DNA from: Chitinophagaceae bacterium UBA7600
GTDB taxonomy: Bacteria > Bacteroidota > Bacteroidia > Chitinophagales > Chitinophagaceae
Assembly (NCBI GenBank): GCA_002478885.1
Contig: DLKC01000084.1
Location: 1 to 64,000 of the forward strand
Length of the DNA stretch: 64,000 bases
Reading direction: 5' to 3'
The first letter of the stretch is position 1. Each line of letters begins with the position of its first letter. Below are positions 36,302 to 45,731 of this stretch, one piece after another. A program made the translations under genes and the position numbers. Under the pieces are notes generated by a model. That model was not told the origin of the DNA, searched no databases, and saw only the letters and a list, made by a program, of their open reading frames with translations.

Positions 36302-36862
36302 TTATTTTTTAGCAGCAGGAGGGAAGTTGCTGAGAATTTTTGCAACAGCTTCTGCAATGTCGTGATCAGGATCTTTAGAAGGTTTGTCGATCTCTTTATT
36401 ACCTGTGCCCTGCCACAATAATTGTTTGTTGGAAGCAGCGACGATATCGATGATCAATGAACCGTCTTTGTAGTCGTACACATTGTATGTGGTGGTTCCG
36501 CTGAAGCCGGGGCCCCATGCATAAGGACGATAATAACCTCCATACCCGTAATAGTTGGTGTTTGACGAAACGGATTTTTTGTTTTCAAGAATGGTTGTGG
36601 CATTTACCAGCACATCGGGATTCTGATCATTCTCGGTAAGTCCCTTTTTTGTCAACTCGGCTTTGATGGCATTGATGATGCGGGTTTTATTGAGTTCGCT
36701 TACTGACTCGCTTTTATCTGAAAGCTGGTAAAAGCCAAAAGTTTTATATTTTGAAAAATCCGCCGTCCTGTCGTAATCGGAAGAAACCTTTACGACGCTG
36801 CCACAGGAAATGATCGATGAACATGCGATTGCCAAAATACAAATGGTTGCAATTGATTTCAT
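36302..36862 (-). CDS. DUF4136 lipoprotein
   Basis: The product has 186 residues. A lipobox SIISC places the lipidated cysteine at residue 20, so it is probably anchored in the outer membrane or periplasmic face. The family signature is seen in VSSDYDRTADFSKYKTFGFY and in the C-terminal DIVAASNKQLLWQGTG. A Tyr/Gly-rich insert lies at about 103-117. Function is unknown. It is the last gene in a minus-strand run of envelope proteins and starts 36 bp after the DUF4251 gene, so the two are probably cotranscribed. Confidence 0.92.
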   Translation of the reverse strand: MKSIATICILAIACSSIISCGSVVKVSSDYDRTADFSKYKTFGFYQLSDKSESVSELNKTRIINAIKAELTKKGLTENDQNPDVLVNATTILENKKSVSSNTNYYGYGGYYRPYAWGPGFSGTTTYNVYDYKDGSLIIDIVAASNKQLLWQGTGNKEIDKPSKDPDHDIAEAVAKILSNFPPAAKK

Positions 36863-36897
36863 AATGATTGATTTTTGATTTAAATGTATAAACGTGG

Positions 36898-37407
36898 TTA
36901 TTGTTTTTTGTCTGCAATATAACCGTTGTAGGTGATTGGCTGGCGGTCGCTCGAGTTTACGTCCAGATGTGCCGTGCCATTGTCAAAAATAGTGAGCAGC
37001 ATATTCTGCGCTGTATGAACATCTTTTGGTTTGATGGTAATATCCCAGCCGCCTTTTTTTCTTACCGCCGCGGTATAATCAAATTGTGTTGAGGTAAATT
37101 TCAGTCCGCCATCTGAACTAAGTGATGCCTGGTATGCCTGGCCGAAATAGGGAAGGTCGGCAACGACCGTATCTGCCGTCACGCGCAGCGTATTTCCCGG
37201 CGATAAATGCCTTGTGCCGCCTTTCATTGGCCTTACAGATTCCACATTGAAGACATAAGTTTTTGATTCTACCATGGCTTTTATTGCCTCGGCTTTTTCC
37301 GCTTCTTTACTTTTTTTAGAATCCTGTGCGTAGCAGGTGTGCGTATTGCCTAATACAACGACAAACATGCAGATCAGTGAAACGGATATTTTAGCCAAAG
37401 TTTTCAT
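36898..37407 (-). CDS. DUF4251 periplasmic protein
   Basis: The product has 169 residues with a signal peptide ending CYAQ (about residue 28). A charged helix (KSKEAEKAEAIKAMVESKTY) leads into a beta-rich domain with the family pattern FNVESVRPMKGGTRHLSPG and a central DLPYFGQAYQ, then FDYTA. This matches DUF4251, a Bacteroidota family of unknown function. Spacing to neighbours (65 bp upstream, 35 bp downstream) suggests an operon. Confidence 0.92.
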   Translation of the reverse strand: MKTLAKISVSLICMFVVVLGNTHTCYAQDSKKSKEAEKAEAIKAMVESKTYVFNVESVRPMKGGTRHLSPGNTLRVTADTVVADLPYFGQAYQASLSSDGGLKFTSTQFDYTAAVRKKGGWDITIKPKDVHTAQNMLLTIFDNGTAHLDVNSSDRQPITYNGYIADKKQ

Positions 37408-37472
37408 TTTATTTGTTTTTATTTTGAACTATTGAATGAAATAGAAGTGTTGGATGATGACCAACTTCCCGG

Positions 37473-39518
37473 TTATTGTTTTTTTGGTTTGGCGGGCGTG
37501 TTTGCAGGCCTGTTTGACTGGTTGAAATTCCTGTTTTGTTTGTCGCTTCTTTCCCTGCTTTGCATTTCTTTATTCAGGTTATTGCTGGAAGCGTTATTGG
37601 CAGGCCGCCATTCTTTGTTGTTCAGTTGCTGCCAACCACCTTCATTGTTGCGTTTGAACAGGTTGCCATCTTTATCAAGCACTACATTGTTCTTTTTGAT
37701 GTCGTTGGTTGCAGGCTTATTATTAGGGCCGGTTCTCTTGATGTCGCGTGTGCTTATGCCTTTGTGATTGTTATAGATATTTCCTGAGTGGCCGATGTTG
37801 ATATTTACATCGCCGCCAATATACACGGGCCCTCTGCCCCCGTACATGCCTCCATGGTAATGGGGATAGTATGGCGGCCTGTAGATGGGTGGCCCCCAGA
37901 AACCGTGGTAGCCACCGGTATAGTAATGGAAACTAAAGAAACCAACACTATAGTGGAAGCCGATGCTCCAGCCTGTATAGGGGTTATAGTGCATGCTGAA
38001 TCCATAAGTCACAGGACGGGGGTAATAGTAAATGCCATACCAGGGATTGTAGTAGAAACCGGTACCATAAATTACCACAGGCCCATAAACATAACAACCA
38101 AGATAGCCGGGCGTATACCCTACGTATACATATTGAGGGGTGGTTTCGTAAATATAAACGTACTTGGTGTTATAGGCTTCGCTGCTTGCGGGTATATTGT
38201 CAACATCTTTTGGACGTTCGTCGGAAACAGCCCATGGTCCGTTGGGGGTTGCTGATTTAAACCATACGGCATTTTCAACACAATAGTAGTTGTTCCCGGA
38301 TTTAAGCACTGTACTGCTGGTGTTTTTGGCCAGGTACAAACTTGTGCCTTCGATCTTTTCGAACTGAGGTTCGCCGTTATATTTAACAGTGCAGGTGGCG
38401 CTTGCGCGGTCTACCTTAGCAGTCTGCGGTATCTGGGCATCAACGACTGCATCATGCGCCTCTTCGGTTCCTGCCACGCTTGCCAGCACGGCATCTTTTT
38501 CTGAGCCTTTGGGGATTTTGGCAAAATCGGCCGGAAGCTGATCACTGGCAACAAAAGTCCATGCTCCTTTCAGCGAGCCGGATGTATACCAGCGGCCTGA
38601 CAACAGCACATAGTATTTGCTGGTGCTGATATCCATGAAAATATTATCGTCGCTGTTTGACACATACAAAAGGTTCGTGCCTGCAATATTTGTAAAGCTT
38701 GCAGCGCCTTTTGATTGTATCAGCTCTGCGGGTTCAGTTGACACAATTATAGCCGATGGCTGGCTTGTTGAGGTTGAGGCTGCAGTCTTTGCCTGCTCTT
38801 GTTGCTTTTCCTGTTCTTTTATCTGTTTGTTCAATTCCTGGATCTCTTTAGGCAATTTGGTTGCAGCTACCCAGCCATTGCTGATGTTGGCCGAACTGTA
38901 CCAAATATTGCCCCCATATAAATAAAACCTGTTGTCGCCAGGATATTGCACAATAAGGAAGGCGGAATTGATGACGCGTTTCATTTTTAGTTGATCATCC
39001 TGCTCCAGTTTTGGAGCACCATCGATCAGTACCAGGGTTGACGACTCCGTGGCGTAAATAATTTTTGGCGGATCGTTTTTAAAGTTGTCGGCAGCTGTGT
39101 TTTGTTCCTGTTCAACTGTAGCAGCCAGTTCATCGATGGTTGTTTTCAGTTGCCATTTCGGCACTTCTTTCTCAAGCAATGCTTTCATTTTATTGATCTT
39201 TACCGTATCATCTATTCCGGGCAACCTTAATTCATTGATCTTTATCTTTTCCAGCATCGCCATGCGATTGTCGCGGTTTGTTTCCAGGTTGGCAGTAAAC
39301 CATAACACCCCAAATACCGGTTCATCGGTCGTTTTCTGCTTTACAGAAATAGCCGTTCTGCCAGTAACAATGTTGCCGGTGAGTTTTTCCGGTTGAGGTT
39401 GATAGATGGTTATCTTGCCGCCTTCCTTTGTGTCAAGTGTTCGTGGCCAGTTTTCCTGGGCCAGCACAGACATTGCACAAAACAGCAGCAGTAAAAAACA
39501 GGAAAGTTTACTTGTCAT
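37473..39518 (-). CDS. large exported protein of the carbohydrate-binding family V/XII-like type
   Basis: The product has 681 residues with a signal peptide ending VLAQ. After a beta domain (residues 25-130) there are three similar modules, each with an aromatic W(Y/F)xS...GxW core: IWYSSANISNGW, RWYTSGSLKGAW and VWFKSATPNGPW. That layout matches proteins often annotated carbohydrate-binding family V/XII. A Tyr/Pro/Gly-rich region (about 490-590) suggests a surface-exposed flexible zone. The last about 90 residues are rich in Asn, Lys and Arg. The function is not established and sugar binding is only suggested by the aromatic modules. Confidence 0.85.
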   Translation of the reverse strand: MTSKLSCFLLLLFCAMSVLAQENWPRTLDTKEGGKITIYQPQPEKLTGNIVTGRTAISVKQKTTDEPVFGVLWFTANLETNRDNRMAMLEKIKINELRLPGIDDTVKINKMKALLEKEVPKWQLKTTIDELAATVEQEQNTAADNFKNDPPKIIYATESSTLVLIDGAPKLEQDDQLKMKRVINSAFLIVQYPGDNRFYLYGGNIWYSSANISNGWVAATKLPKEIQELNKQIKEQEKQQEQAKTAASTSTSQPSAIIVSTEPAELIQSKGAASFTNIAGTNLLYVSNSDDNIFMDISTSKYYVLLSGRWYTSGSLKGAWTFVASDQLPADFAKIPKGSEKDAVLASVAGTEEAHDAVVDAQIPQTAKVDRASATCTVKYNGEPQFEKIEGTSLYLAKNTSSTVLKSGNNYYCVENAVWFKSATPNGPWAVSDERPKDVDNIPASSEAYNTKYVYIYETTPQYVYVGYTPGYLGCYVYGPVVIYGTGFYYNPWYGIYYYPRPVTYGFSMHYNPYTGWSIGFHYSVGFFSFHYYTGGYHGFWGPPIYRPPYYPHYHGGMYGGRGPVYIGGDVNINIGHSGNIYNNHKGISTRDIKRTGPNNKPATNDIKKNNVVLDKDGNLFKRNNEGGWQQLNNKEWRPANNASSNNLNKEMQSRERSDKQNRNFNQSNRPANTPAKPKKQ

Positions 39519-39548
39519 ATTGAACGTAATTTTTGATTGTGTATTTTT

Positions 39549-40115
39549 TTAGCGAACTCGTTTGCTTATACCTATCCCAAAGAGCCAACTGTCATAGGCC
39601 TTAAACTTATTATCATACTGGAGGTTCAGGCTCAGTTCCCATGCTTTACGCAATTCGAATCCGTATTCCAGGCCAAGCTTGCACATGCCGAAGCTTTCGT
39701 TTTTTTCAAACTCTTTGCCCAGTCCACCAACGAATGAGAGGTGCTCAAAAGGTTTATAAATGCCTGTAACGCACATAGAGATCGGGTAACTTCTTTCCAC
39801 CACTGTGTGATTTTCCTCTTTTACTATTTTGTATTGCTGAAGAATAAGGTCGTTGTGAAGCCCAACCGCCCAACGCTTGTTAAACCAAAAGTCATAGTCA
39901 AATCCCCAGGCGGGCACCACGGAAAACTTATTCTGCCCTTCTACGCCGTCCATATTTGGAATGTGCACATTGGCCATCATAACAGAAAACCTGTGCCTGT
40001 AAAATTCTTCCTGCTCAGCTTTTTGCGCCGACGCAACAGTTGTGCAGCTGAAAAATATAAGCACTGTTATAAATAGTTGTAAAATGGCTCCTTGTTTTGT
40101 AACGATCGGTTTCAT
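39549..40115 (-). CDS. outer-membrane beta-barrel-like protein of unknown function
   Basis: The product has 188 residues from the ATG at 40115. An upstream in-frame ATG (40148) would add 11 residues before the signal peptide. The signal peptide ends ASAQ. Alternating hydrophobic strands such as FSVVPAWGFDYDFWF, RWAVGLHNDLILQ and FELRKAWELSLNLQYDN, and a terminal FGIGISKRVR, suggest a small porin-like barrel. No enzyme motif was seen. It starts a closely spaced group with the next gene on the same strand. Confidence 0.8.
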   Translation of the reverse strand: MKPIVTKQGAILQLFITVLIFFSCTTVASAQKAEQEEFYRHRFSVMMANVHIPNMDGVEGQNKFSVVPAWGFDYDFWFNKRWAVGLHNDLILQQYKIVKEENHTVVERSYPISMCVTGIYKPFEHLSFVGGLGKEFEKNESFGMCKLGLEYGFELRKAWELSLNLQYDNKFKAYDSWLFGIGISKRVR

Positions 40116-40247
40116 CGCAATGTGTTTATCGTGCTGAAGAAAATACATGGCTTATTAAAGGCTCTGTTAATTTTTAGCAACCCCGTTCATATGGGATTGC
40201 GCTGCATTCCCGCGTATAGAACCGGGCAGCAAGTACACATATGCCTG

Positions 40248-40688
40248 TTACTTCATTCCCCAGAGCACCAGCTTAGCTTTACCTTTGAAGCCAGGTTTTT
40301 GTGAGCGATACCAAAACTCCACTTTTTTTATTCGCCTGCTTCCGCCGACAAGATCAAGTACGCGGCTTTCGCCGCCGGCCGGGATAAGAAACCGCAGGTC
40401 TATGTTATCAAACGCTTCGTTTTCGTAAACCACGTGCATATTCAACATATTCACCGCTGCATCAAAAACATGGAATTTTAACTTACGAAAGTTGTCTGCA
40501 CCGGTAACGACGATCACATCCCTGTCTGTTTTAAAGTCGACGACTGTTAAACCGATTTGCTGCCATGTGCCGGGAGGGGCAGGGCGGGCTTTTGTTACCT
40601 GTTGAGCAAAGGCCTTTGGCTGGGCGAACAGGAACATAATTGCAAGCAGCATACAAACCAACCGCTGCTTTTTGATGATTAAGCGCAT
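40248..40688 (-). CDS. secreted DUF2541-like protein
   Basis: The product has 146 residues with a signal peptide ending AFAQ (about residue 29). The mature part has a repeated beta pattern: WQQIGLTVVDFKTDRDVIVV, FRKLKFHV, then RVLDLVGGSRRIKKVEFWY and LVLWG. This resembles the DUF2541/YaaI-like family of small periplasmic proteins. The assignment comes from pattern memory and should be treated as moderate. It sits between the arylsulfatase and the beta-barrel protein genes, on the same strand. Confidence 0.75.
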   Translation of the reverse strand: MRLIIKKQRLVCMLLAIMFLFAQPKAFAQQVTKARPAPPGTWQQIGLTVVDFKTDRDVIVVTGADNFRKLKFHVFDAAVNMLNMHVVYENEAFDNIDLRFLIPAGGESRVLDLVGGSRRIKKVEFWYRSQKPGFKGKAKLVLWGMK

Positions 40689-40825
40689 GTGTAAAAATTG
40701 TGGTTTTTAATCAGGTAATTCAATATTCCGGTAAAGGGCTATCGAATGTTGTTATTGCAGGGCTGTGAATTTTGCAGACCATTTGCTATTACCTGGCAAT
40801 CTTGTTGAAAATAGTTCAGGACCCT

Positions 40826-40872
40826 GAAGTGTGCGACGCAACAGGCCTTGAGCATTGTGCAAAAGCCGGGTT
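40826..40872 (+). repeat. single repeat arm
   Basis: The core GAAGTGTGCGACGCAAC is followed by a complete outer arm ending AAAGCCGGG at 40870. This is the best-preserved right arm in the window. No left partner was found. Confidence 0.85.
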
Positions 40873-40900
40873 CAGAAAAAGACCTAAATCTACAGGTTAA

Positions 40901-42607
40901 CTAATCATCGTCATCCACGCCATAACTTTTACGGTATACCGAATCAAAATGGCCTTTGTGATCGTACACATCATTTTGTTTGGCATAGGTTTCCCATGAC
41001 TGAATGAGCGAAGATTTTACGTCGGGATATTTTGCTGACAGATCAGTAGTTTCACCTGGATCTTTTTCAAGATCAAACAACTGCCACTGGCCGCTGCCAA
41101 ATGGTTGAGGCAGGCGAAGAATTTTCCAGTTGCCTTTTATGTAAGCCTTCATTTCGAAGAGTTCCCAACCCATACCGTCGTTGTTGTGAATGGCTGTTGA
41201 ATCGCCCTTTAGCACGGGTAACATTGACTTGCCGATAAGTGGGTGAATATCTTTCCCCTTGTTTTGTTTTGGATATGTTGAACCGGTGATATCCAGGATT
41301 GTAGGCATGATATCGGTAACATGGAAGAAGTTTTTGTTCCACTGTCCGGCATCTTTCATTTGTCCGGGCATTTTTACGATCAAAGGTGCTTTGATACCGC
41401 CTTCTGCAGCAAAACCTTTGAACATGCGGAAAGGAGATGAGGATGCCTGTGCCCAACCCGGACCCATTTCTATATAAGAATTCTGCAGGCCGCGGTTTTC
41501 CATTTTATTGTTGAAAGAGCCGAGGTATTTGCCATCGGCATTGCCCGGATAGGCAGTGGCCATGGCACCGTTTGCACCATTGTCTGACATGAATATGATC
41601 ATTGTGTTATCATACATGCCATTTTGTTTCAGGTAGTCGAAAACACGGCCAATACTCATGTCCATGTAATCCAGCATGGCTGCATATACTTCCATGTCCC
41701 TGGCGAAATCTTCTTTGTCGTGCTGGCTTAGTTTGTCCCACTTTGGAATTGCGGGGTTTTTGATAAAGTTGGCTGCATCTTTGGAAACGATACCAAGTGC
41801 CTGGAGGTTTTTCAGTCGCAAGGTCCATAATGAATCCCAACCCATATCAAATTTGCCTTTGTATTTGTCTATATACTCTTTTGGCGCATGGAGGGGATCG
41901 TGAACCGCGGTGAACGAGAGGAATGCCATGAAAGGCTTGCCATCGGTTTTATTCCTGTCGATAAACTGCAGCATGGAGTCGGTATAATTCCTGGAGGAAT
42001 AGAAATCCTGCGGCGGGTCAACAATCTTCCCATTTCTTGTATACTCCATGTGTTGAAGCAGCGACAATGCTTTGCGGTCATTAAAATGGCTTCCTCCACC
42101 TGTACCGAGGATAAATGTTTGTTCAAATCCACGGTCGAAAGGATCGTGACCGGGGCCTTCACCCAGGTGCCACTTGCCGGTCATATAAGTATGATAGCCA
42201 TTTGTTCTTAATACTTCGGGGATGGTAACCACCTGCTCGCTCAATTCAGCTGAGTAGCCGGGCAATTGCAGATGGTGTAATGCAGGATAGTCCATCTCAC
42301 CCATGATGCCTAAACCCGCAACGTGGTTATCGTTGCCCGAGAGCAGGGCAGAGCGGGTTGGAGAACAGGTAGGGAGCACGTGAAAATTGGAAAACAGCAT
42401 ACCCTGCTTTGCAAGGTCATTGATAATGGGGGTTTGAATATTGCCACCAAACGGGCCAATATCGCTGTACCCGAGGTCATCGGCAACAATGATAAGGACG
42501 TTTGGTTTTTTTTCGTTTGTTGTTTCAGCGTCGGCCTTTTTAGGCTGATCACACGATGCGAAGGTGGCTCCGAAGGCCATACCTAGAAGAATACGTTTCA
42601 TTTTCAT
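40901..42607 (-). CDS. type I arylsulfatase, lipoprotein
   Basis: The product has 568 residues. Sulfatases hydrolyse sulfate esters using a formylglycine made from cysteine in CxPxR. Here the motif is CSPTR with Cys81 and Arg85. Metal ligands are suggested by VADDLGY (41-47) and the later FMSDNGANG. A lipobox GATFASC suggests anchoring by Cys19. It needs a formylglycine-generating enzyme or an anaerobic maturase, neither of which was identified with confidence in the window. The neighbourhood (carbohydrate-binding-like protein, beta-barrel) suggests action on extracellular sulfated glycans, but the substrate is unknown. Confidence 0.95.
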   Translation of the reverse strand: MKMKRILLGMAFGATFASCDQPKKADAETTNEKKPNVLIIVADDLGYSDIGPFGGNIQTPIINDLAKQGMLFSNFHVLPTCSPTRSALLSGNDNHVAGLGIMGEMDYPALHHLQLPGYSAELSEQVVTIPEVLRTNGYHTYMTGKWHLGEGPGHDPFDRGFEQTFILGTGGGSHFNDRKALSLLQHMEYTRNGKIVDPPQDFYSSRNYTDSMLQFIDRNKTDGKPFMAFLSFTAVHDPLHAPKEYIDKYKGKFDMGWDSLWTLRLKNLQALGIVSKDAANFIKNPAIPKWDKLSQHDKEDFARDMEVYAAMLDYMDMSIGRVFDYLKQNGMYDNTMIIFMSDNGANGAMATAYPGNADGKYLGSFNNKMENRGLQNSYIEMGPGWAQASSSPFRMFKGFAAEGGIKAPLIVKMPGQMKDAGQWNKNFFHVTDIMPTILDITGSTYPKQNKGKDIHPLIGKSMLPVLKGDSTAIHNNDGMGWELFEMKAYIKGNWKILRLPQPFGSGQWQLFDLEKDPGETTDLSAKYPDVKSSLIQSWETYAKQNDVYDHKGHFDSVYRKSYGVDDDD

Positions 42608-42666
42608 GTTAATGTTTGCGACTGACGTTTAAAAGAAATTTGCTGGTTATAATTTTATGAAAATAC

Positions 42667-42900
42667 TCATATATTGAGAAAATGTAAAACTTCTTGTTCC
42701 AAATCAAGTCTTAACATTTTGTAGCTATTCTCCATACGGGCATGTTCAATTGAATTATCATTAAAGCGTGATGCGGTTTGGCTGCATTGCCAGTAATCAT
42801 CACACAGCGACCTGAAATCGTCATTTGAACTGAATAGCTCCATTAATTTACCCCTGTATTCGGGAAACCTGTTAATTATATAGTCTAACTCTTTTTGCAT
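42667..42900 (-). CDS. small conserved-looking protein of unknown function
   Basis: The product is a 77-residue acidic helical protein (MQKELDYIINRFPEYR...DYWQCSQTASRF...LDLEQEVLHFLNI). It resembles short Bacteroidota proteins of similar size with a central DDYWQC motif, as far as I recall. It has no signal peptide or membrane segment. It is 60 bp upstream of the arylsulfatase gene and divergent from the TolB/TPR gene. Small size limits confidence, but the composition is protein-like. Confidence 0.65.
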   Translation of the reverse strand: MQKELDYIINRFPEYRGKLMELFSSNDDFRSLCDDYWQCSQTASRFNDNSIEHARMENSYKMLRLDLEQEVLHFLNI

Positions 42901-43014
42901 TTTTATCTAAGCTTAAAAACATTCTCTATATTGCGATTTACTTACAATATTAAATGAACGTGCTGAAGCCGTGCAATTTAATACAGTAAAATACAGTAAA
43001 AGCAAACGTAAAAA

Positions 43015-44616
43015 GTGACCAAAAAGGAACTTAGCCCGGAGCTCGTAAACGCGCAGTTGGAAAGGGTGTTAATGACGGAGCCATTTCAAAACTCGGGGAC
43101 ATTATCACGTTTCCTGAGGTTTATAGTAGAAGAGACGCTGGCGGGTCGTGAGTCGGAATTGAAAGAATATATTATTGCCATAAAGGTACTTTCCCGAAGA
43201 AATGACTTTAACCCACAATCAGACCCGATTGTGCGGATACATGCGGGCAGGCTCCGGCGTGCGTTGAACGAGTATTACCAGGGCGCTGGAAAGGATGATA
43301 GCATTACTATTGGTATACCGAAGGGCGCGTACGTGCCGGCATTTTCTACCAATACAGGAGCCATACAGCAATCGACCCAGGAGCTGAAGAAGCAACAGCC
43401 TGCGTCACGTAAAAGAATTACAGTTGCCGTTCTGCCATTTAATAATGTTAGCAGCGATGCATCGGCAGTTGCTTTTGCCGATGGCCTGGCAGATCATATC
43501 AGCACAGCGCTTACACGGTACTCAGAACTGTCTGTTATCTCTTATTATTCCTGCCGCAATATTATTGGGAAAATAAATGATATTAAGGAAGCCGGGATGG
43601 TATTGGGTGCTATGTATATCCTTACAGGCACTGTTCAAAAGGATGACCGGCATTTAAGAATAAGGGTGCAATTAACGCGTACCGAAACGAGGGAACAGGT
43701 ATGGGCTAATTCTTACGAACGTGATTATACAGGTGCCAATCTTTTTGAAGTACAGGATGAGATTGTTTGGTATGTGGTGAGCCAGACTGCGGGTCACTAC
43801 GGTGCCATATCCCGCAGCATTGTAAGGATAACTGCGCACGGCAATATCCCGGATGCTACTTTTTATGATGCAATGTTTTGGTATTATAATTTTGTCGGCA
43901 ACCTTTCCGAAGAATTTTTTTATACTGCTGAAGCTGCCATGAATACGGCAATTGAGACCGATCCGGGTTATGCAATGGGCTGGGCAGTTTTGGGCGAAAT
44001 ATTTGTCGGCGGCCATTTCATGGGATTTAAAAGTAAGTTGGTAGAAAGCCAACTGGAAAAAGCGGTAGCTTTTGCAAGGACCGCCATACGAATTGATCCA
44101 ACCTGTCAGCATGCCTACCAAACAATTGCCATTGCCGGGATGTTCCTGCATAACAAAACAATCAGCTTAAAGGCCATTGAAGACTGGTCGCAAATAAAGC
44201 CATGGGAAGCGGGCATTATGGGCGCAATGGGTTTTGTACTTATCTGTTGCGGGGAATATGACAGAGGTTATGGAATATTGGAAGAGTCTGTTAAGCTGAA
44301 TCCCTATTACCAGTGGTTCTTTAACGCGGGTTTTGCCTTTTATTTTTTCAGCAGGGGTGAATATGAAAACGCCTTCTATTGGGCTGACAAAATGAACAGG
44401 CCTGAAGTTGCCTGGGAGCTTTTGATAAAAATTGCCTGTTATGTTGAGCAGGATAAAATGAATGAGGCCAGAAATAGTTATGCTGAGTTAATCCTAAGTT
44501 TTCCTTTTCTGCACGATGTAATGAGGCCTTACGTTGGGGCTTTCTTATCCGATGTAACGCTGGTTGATAAATTTTATGCTGCCTTATGCAAATCGGGTTT
44601 CGAAGAGCGGAAGTAG
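43015..44616 (+). CDS. TolB-like/TPR protein with N-terminal winged-helix-like domain
   Basis: The product has 533 residues with a GTG start at 43015. Residues 1-115 resemble the N-terminal domain seen in CadC/adenylate-cyclase-like regulators: LSRFLRFIVEETLAGR, DFNPQSDPIVRIHAGRLRRA and IPKGAYVP. Residues 130-240 match the TolB amino-terminal domain (ITVAVLPFNNVSSD). The rest consists of helical TPR-like repeats. Such proteins are often mislabelled adenylate cyclase, and no cyclase catalytic domain is present. A sensor or regulator role is suggested by architecture only. The divergent small-protein and arylsulfatase genes are candidate targets. Confidence 0.8.
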   Translation: MTKKELSPELVNAQLERVLMTEPFQNSGTLSRFLRFIVEETLAGRESELKEYIIAIKVLSRRNDFNPQSDPIVRIHAGRLRRALNEYYQGAGKDDSITIGIPKGAYVPAFSTNTGAIQQSTQELKKQQPASRKRITVAVLPFNNVSSDASAVAFADGLADHISTALTRYSELSVISYYSCRNIIGKINDIKEAGMVLGAMYILTGTVQKDDRHLRIRVQLTRTETREQVWANSYERDYTGANLFEVQDEIVWYVVSQTAGHYGAISRSIVRITAHGNIPDATFYDAMFWYYNFVGNLSEEFFYTAEAAMNTAIETDPGYAMGWAVLGEIFVGGHFMGFKSKLVESQLEKAVAFARTAIRIDPTCQHAYQTIAIAGMFLHNKTISLKAIEDWSQIKPWEAGIMGAMGFVLICCGEYDRGYGILEESVKLNPYYQWFFNAGFAFYFFSRGEYENAFYWADKMNRPEVAWELLIKIACYVEQDKMNEARNSYAELILSFPFLHDVMRPYVGAFLSDVTLVDKFYAALCKSGFEERK

Positions 44617-44706
44617 ATAACTGTAGCCGGAGTTTTACAAAACAAGCTTCGACATGGGTAAATCGAAAGCGGATGGCAGGGAGAGCTGCCATTCTCGTTG
44701 AACGAT

Positions 44707-44752
44707 GAAGTGTGCGATCCCGAATCGTCCCTCCCGGGACAGGCGCAACAGG
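44707..44752 (+). repeat. repeat arm interrupted by a 26-bp insert
   Basis: GAAGTGTGCGA (44707-44717) and CGCAACAGG (44744-44752) would join to the normal core if 44718-44743 were removed. The insert has inverted ends TCCCG and CGGGA. Confidence 0.6.
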
Positions 44753-44823
44753 TGCTGAACAGCGTTATAATGCTGGCGACAAAAAAATCGATCTTTTAAT
44801 AACCCGGGTATCAATTCCAGCAA

Positions 44824-45675
44824 ATGATTAAAAAAATATCTTCAACAGCCGCGCTGTTTATTGCAGTTTGTTTTTTTGCTACAGCACAAAATAATTCATC
44901 AGCCAAAGGCAATCTATTTATTATTGGTGGTGGAGACAGAACCGATGGCCTGGTAAAATCGCTGTTACAGACTGCGGGCCTTTCATCGAAAGACTATATT
45001 GCCATTTTGCCAATGTCGAGTGCAGAACCTGACTCTTCCTATTTCTATATAAAGTCTGACCTGGAGAAATGGTGCAGCAACTATATAGCGTTTCTGAATT
45101 TCACAAGAGCGCAAACGAGTGACAAAACAAGACTTGATTCTGTGAAAAATGCCAAGCTTATTTTTATTACCGGCGGAGACCAGGAGCGGTTTATGAAAGT
45201 TGTTTTGCATACACCGCTTTATAATGTCATTCATGAAGCGTATGAAAACGGCTCAACGATATCGGGCACGAGTGCCGGCGCCGCTGTGATGAGCAAGTAT
45301 ATGGTAACGGGCAACCAGTTGCGTGGTGATACGATTTATCATTCAACATTTGACAGGCTTTGGGATAAAAATGTGGAATTCCACGAAGGGCTTGGCCTGC
45401 TCGATTCGGTGATCATAGACCAGCATTTTATTGTCAGAAGCAGGTATAACAGGATGCTTTCTGCATTGGCTGCATTCCCCACGTTTACTTGTGTTGGTAT
45501 AGATGAAAGCACCGCAATTGTTGTGCATCACAAAGAAGTAAAGATAGTGGGAGAGAGCCAGGTAATCGTAATGCGTGAACCGGAACATTTGCAAATTGAC
45601 AATAAGGGCCTTATCAAATTCAGCGATGCAAAGATGAGTATCTACACTGCAGGAGATCATTTTAAAATACCATAA
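44824..45675 (+). CDS. cyanophycinase-like peptidase S51 family protein, secreted
   Basis: The product has 283 residues with a signal peptide (MIKKISSTAALFIAVCFFAT, then AQ). The S51 signature is present: IIGGGDR near residues 33-38, FITGGDQ at 114-120, the serine nucleophile in SGTSAGA (Ser150), and DQHFIVRSRYNRML. Cyanophycinases cut cyanophycin to beta-Asp-Arg dipeptides, while other family members are alpha-aspartyl or isoaspartyl peptidases. No cyanophycin synthetase gene is in the window, so the substrate is open. A TonB-type receptor gene follows on the same strand after 200 bp. Confidence 0.9.
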   Translation: MIKKISSTAALFIAVCFFATAQNNSSAKGNLFIIGGGDRTDGLVKSLLQTAGLSSKDYIAILPMSSAEPDSSYFYIKSDLEKWCSNYIAFLNFTRAQTSDKTRLDSVKNAKLIFITGGDQERFMKVVLHTPLYNVIHEAYENGSTISGTSAGAAVMSKYMVTGNQLRGDTIYHSTFDRLWDKNVEFHEGLGLLDSVIIDQHFIVRSRYNRMLSALAAFPTFTCVGIDESTAIVVHHKEVKIVGESQVIVMREPEHLQIDNKGLIKFSDAKMSIYTAGDHFKIP

Positions 45676-45731
45676 CCCCCCTTTCGTTTTTTATTTGCTT
45701 TAGTTTTTTTTCATTCGTCACCAGCTATTTT

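Noticed and set aside
35896-36357. Minus-strand open frame of 153 codons
   Set aside because: It partly overlaps the DUF4136 gene in another phase and crosses a repeat arm. The Cys/His/Trp-rich product looks like chance translation.
43015-44616. Adenylate cyclase call
   Set aside because: The TolB-N and TPR parts are often labelled so, but no cyclase catalytic domain is present.
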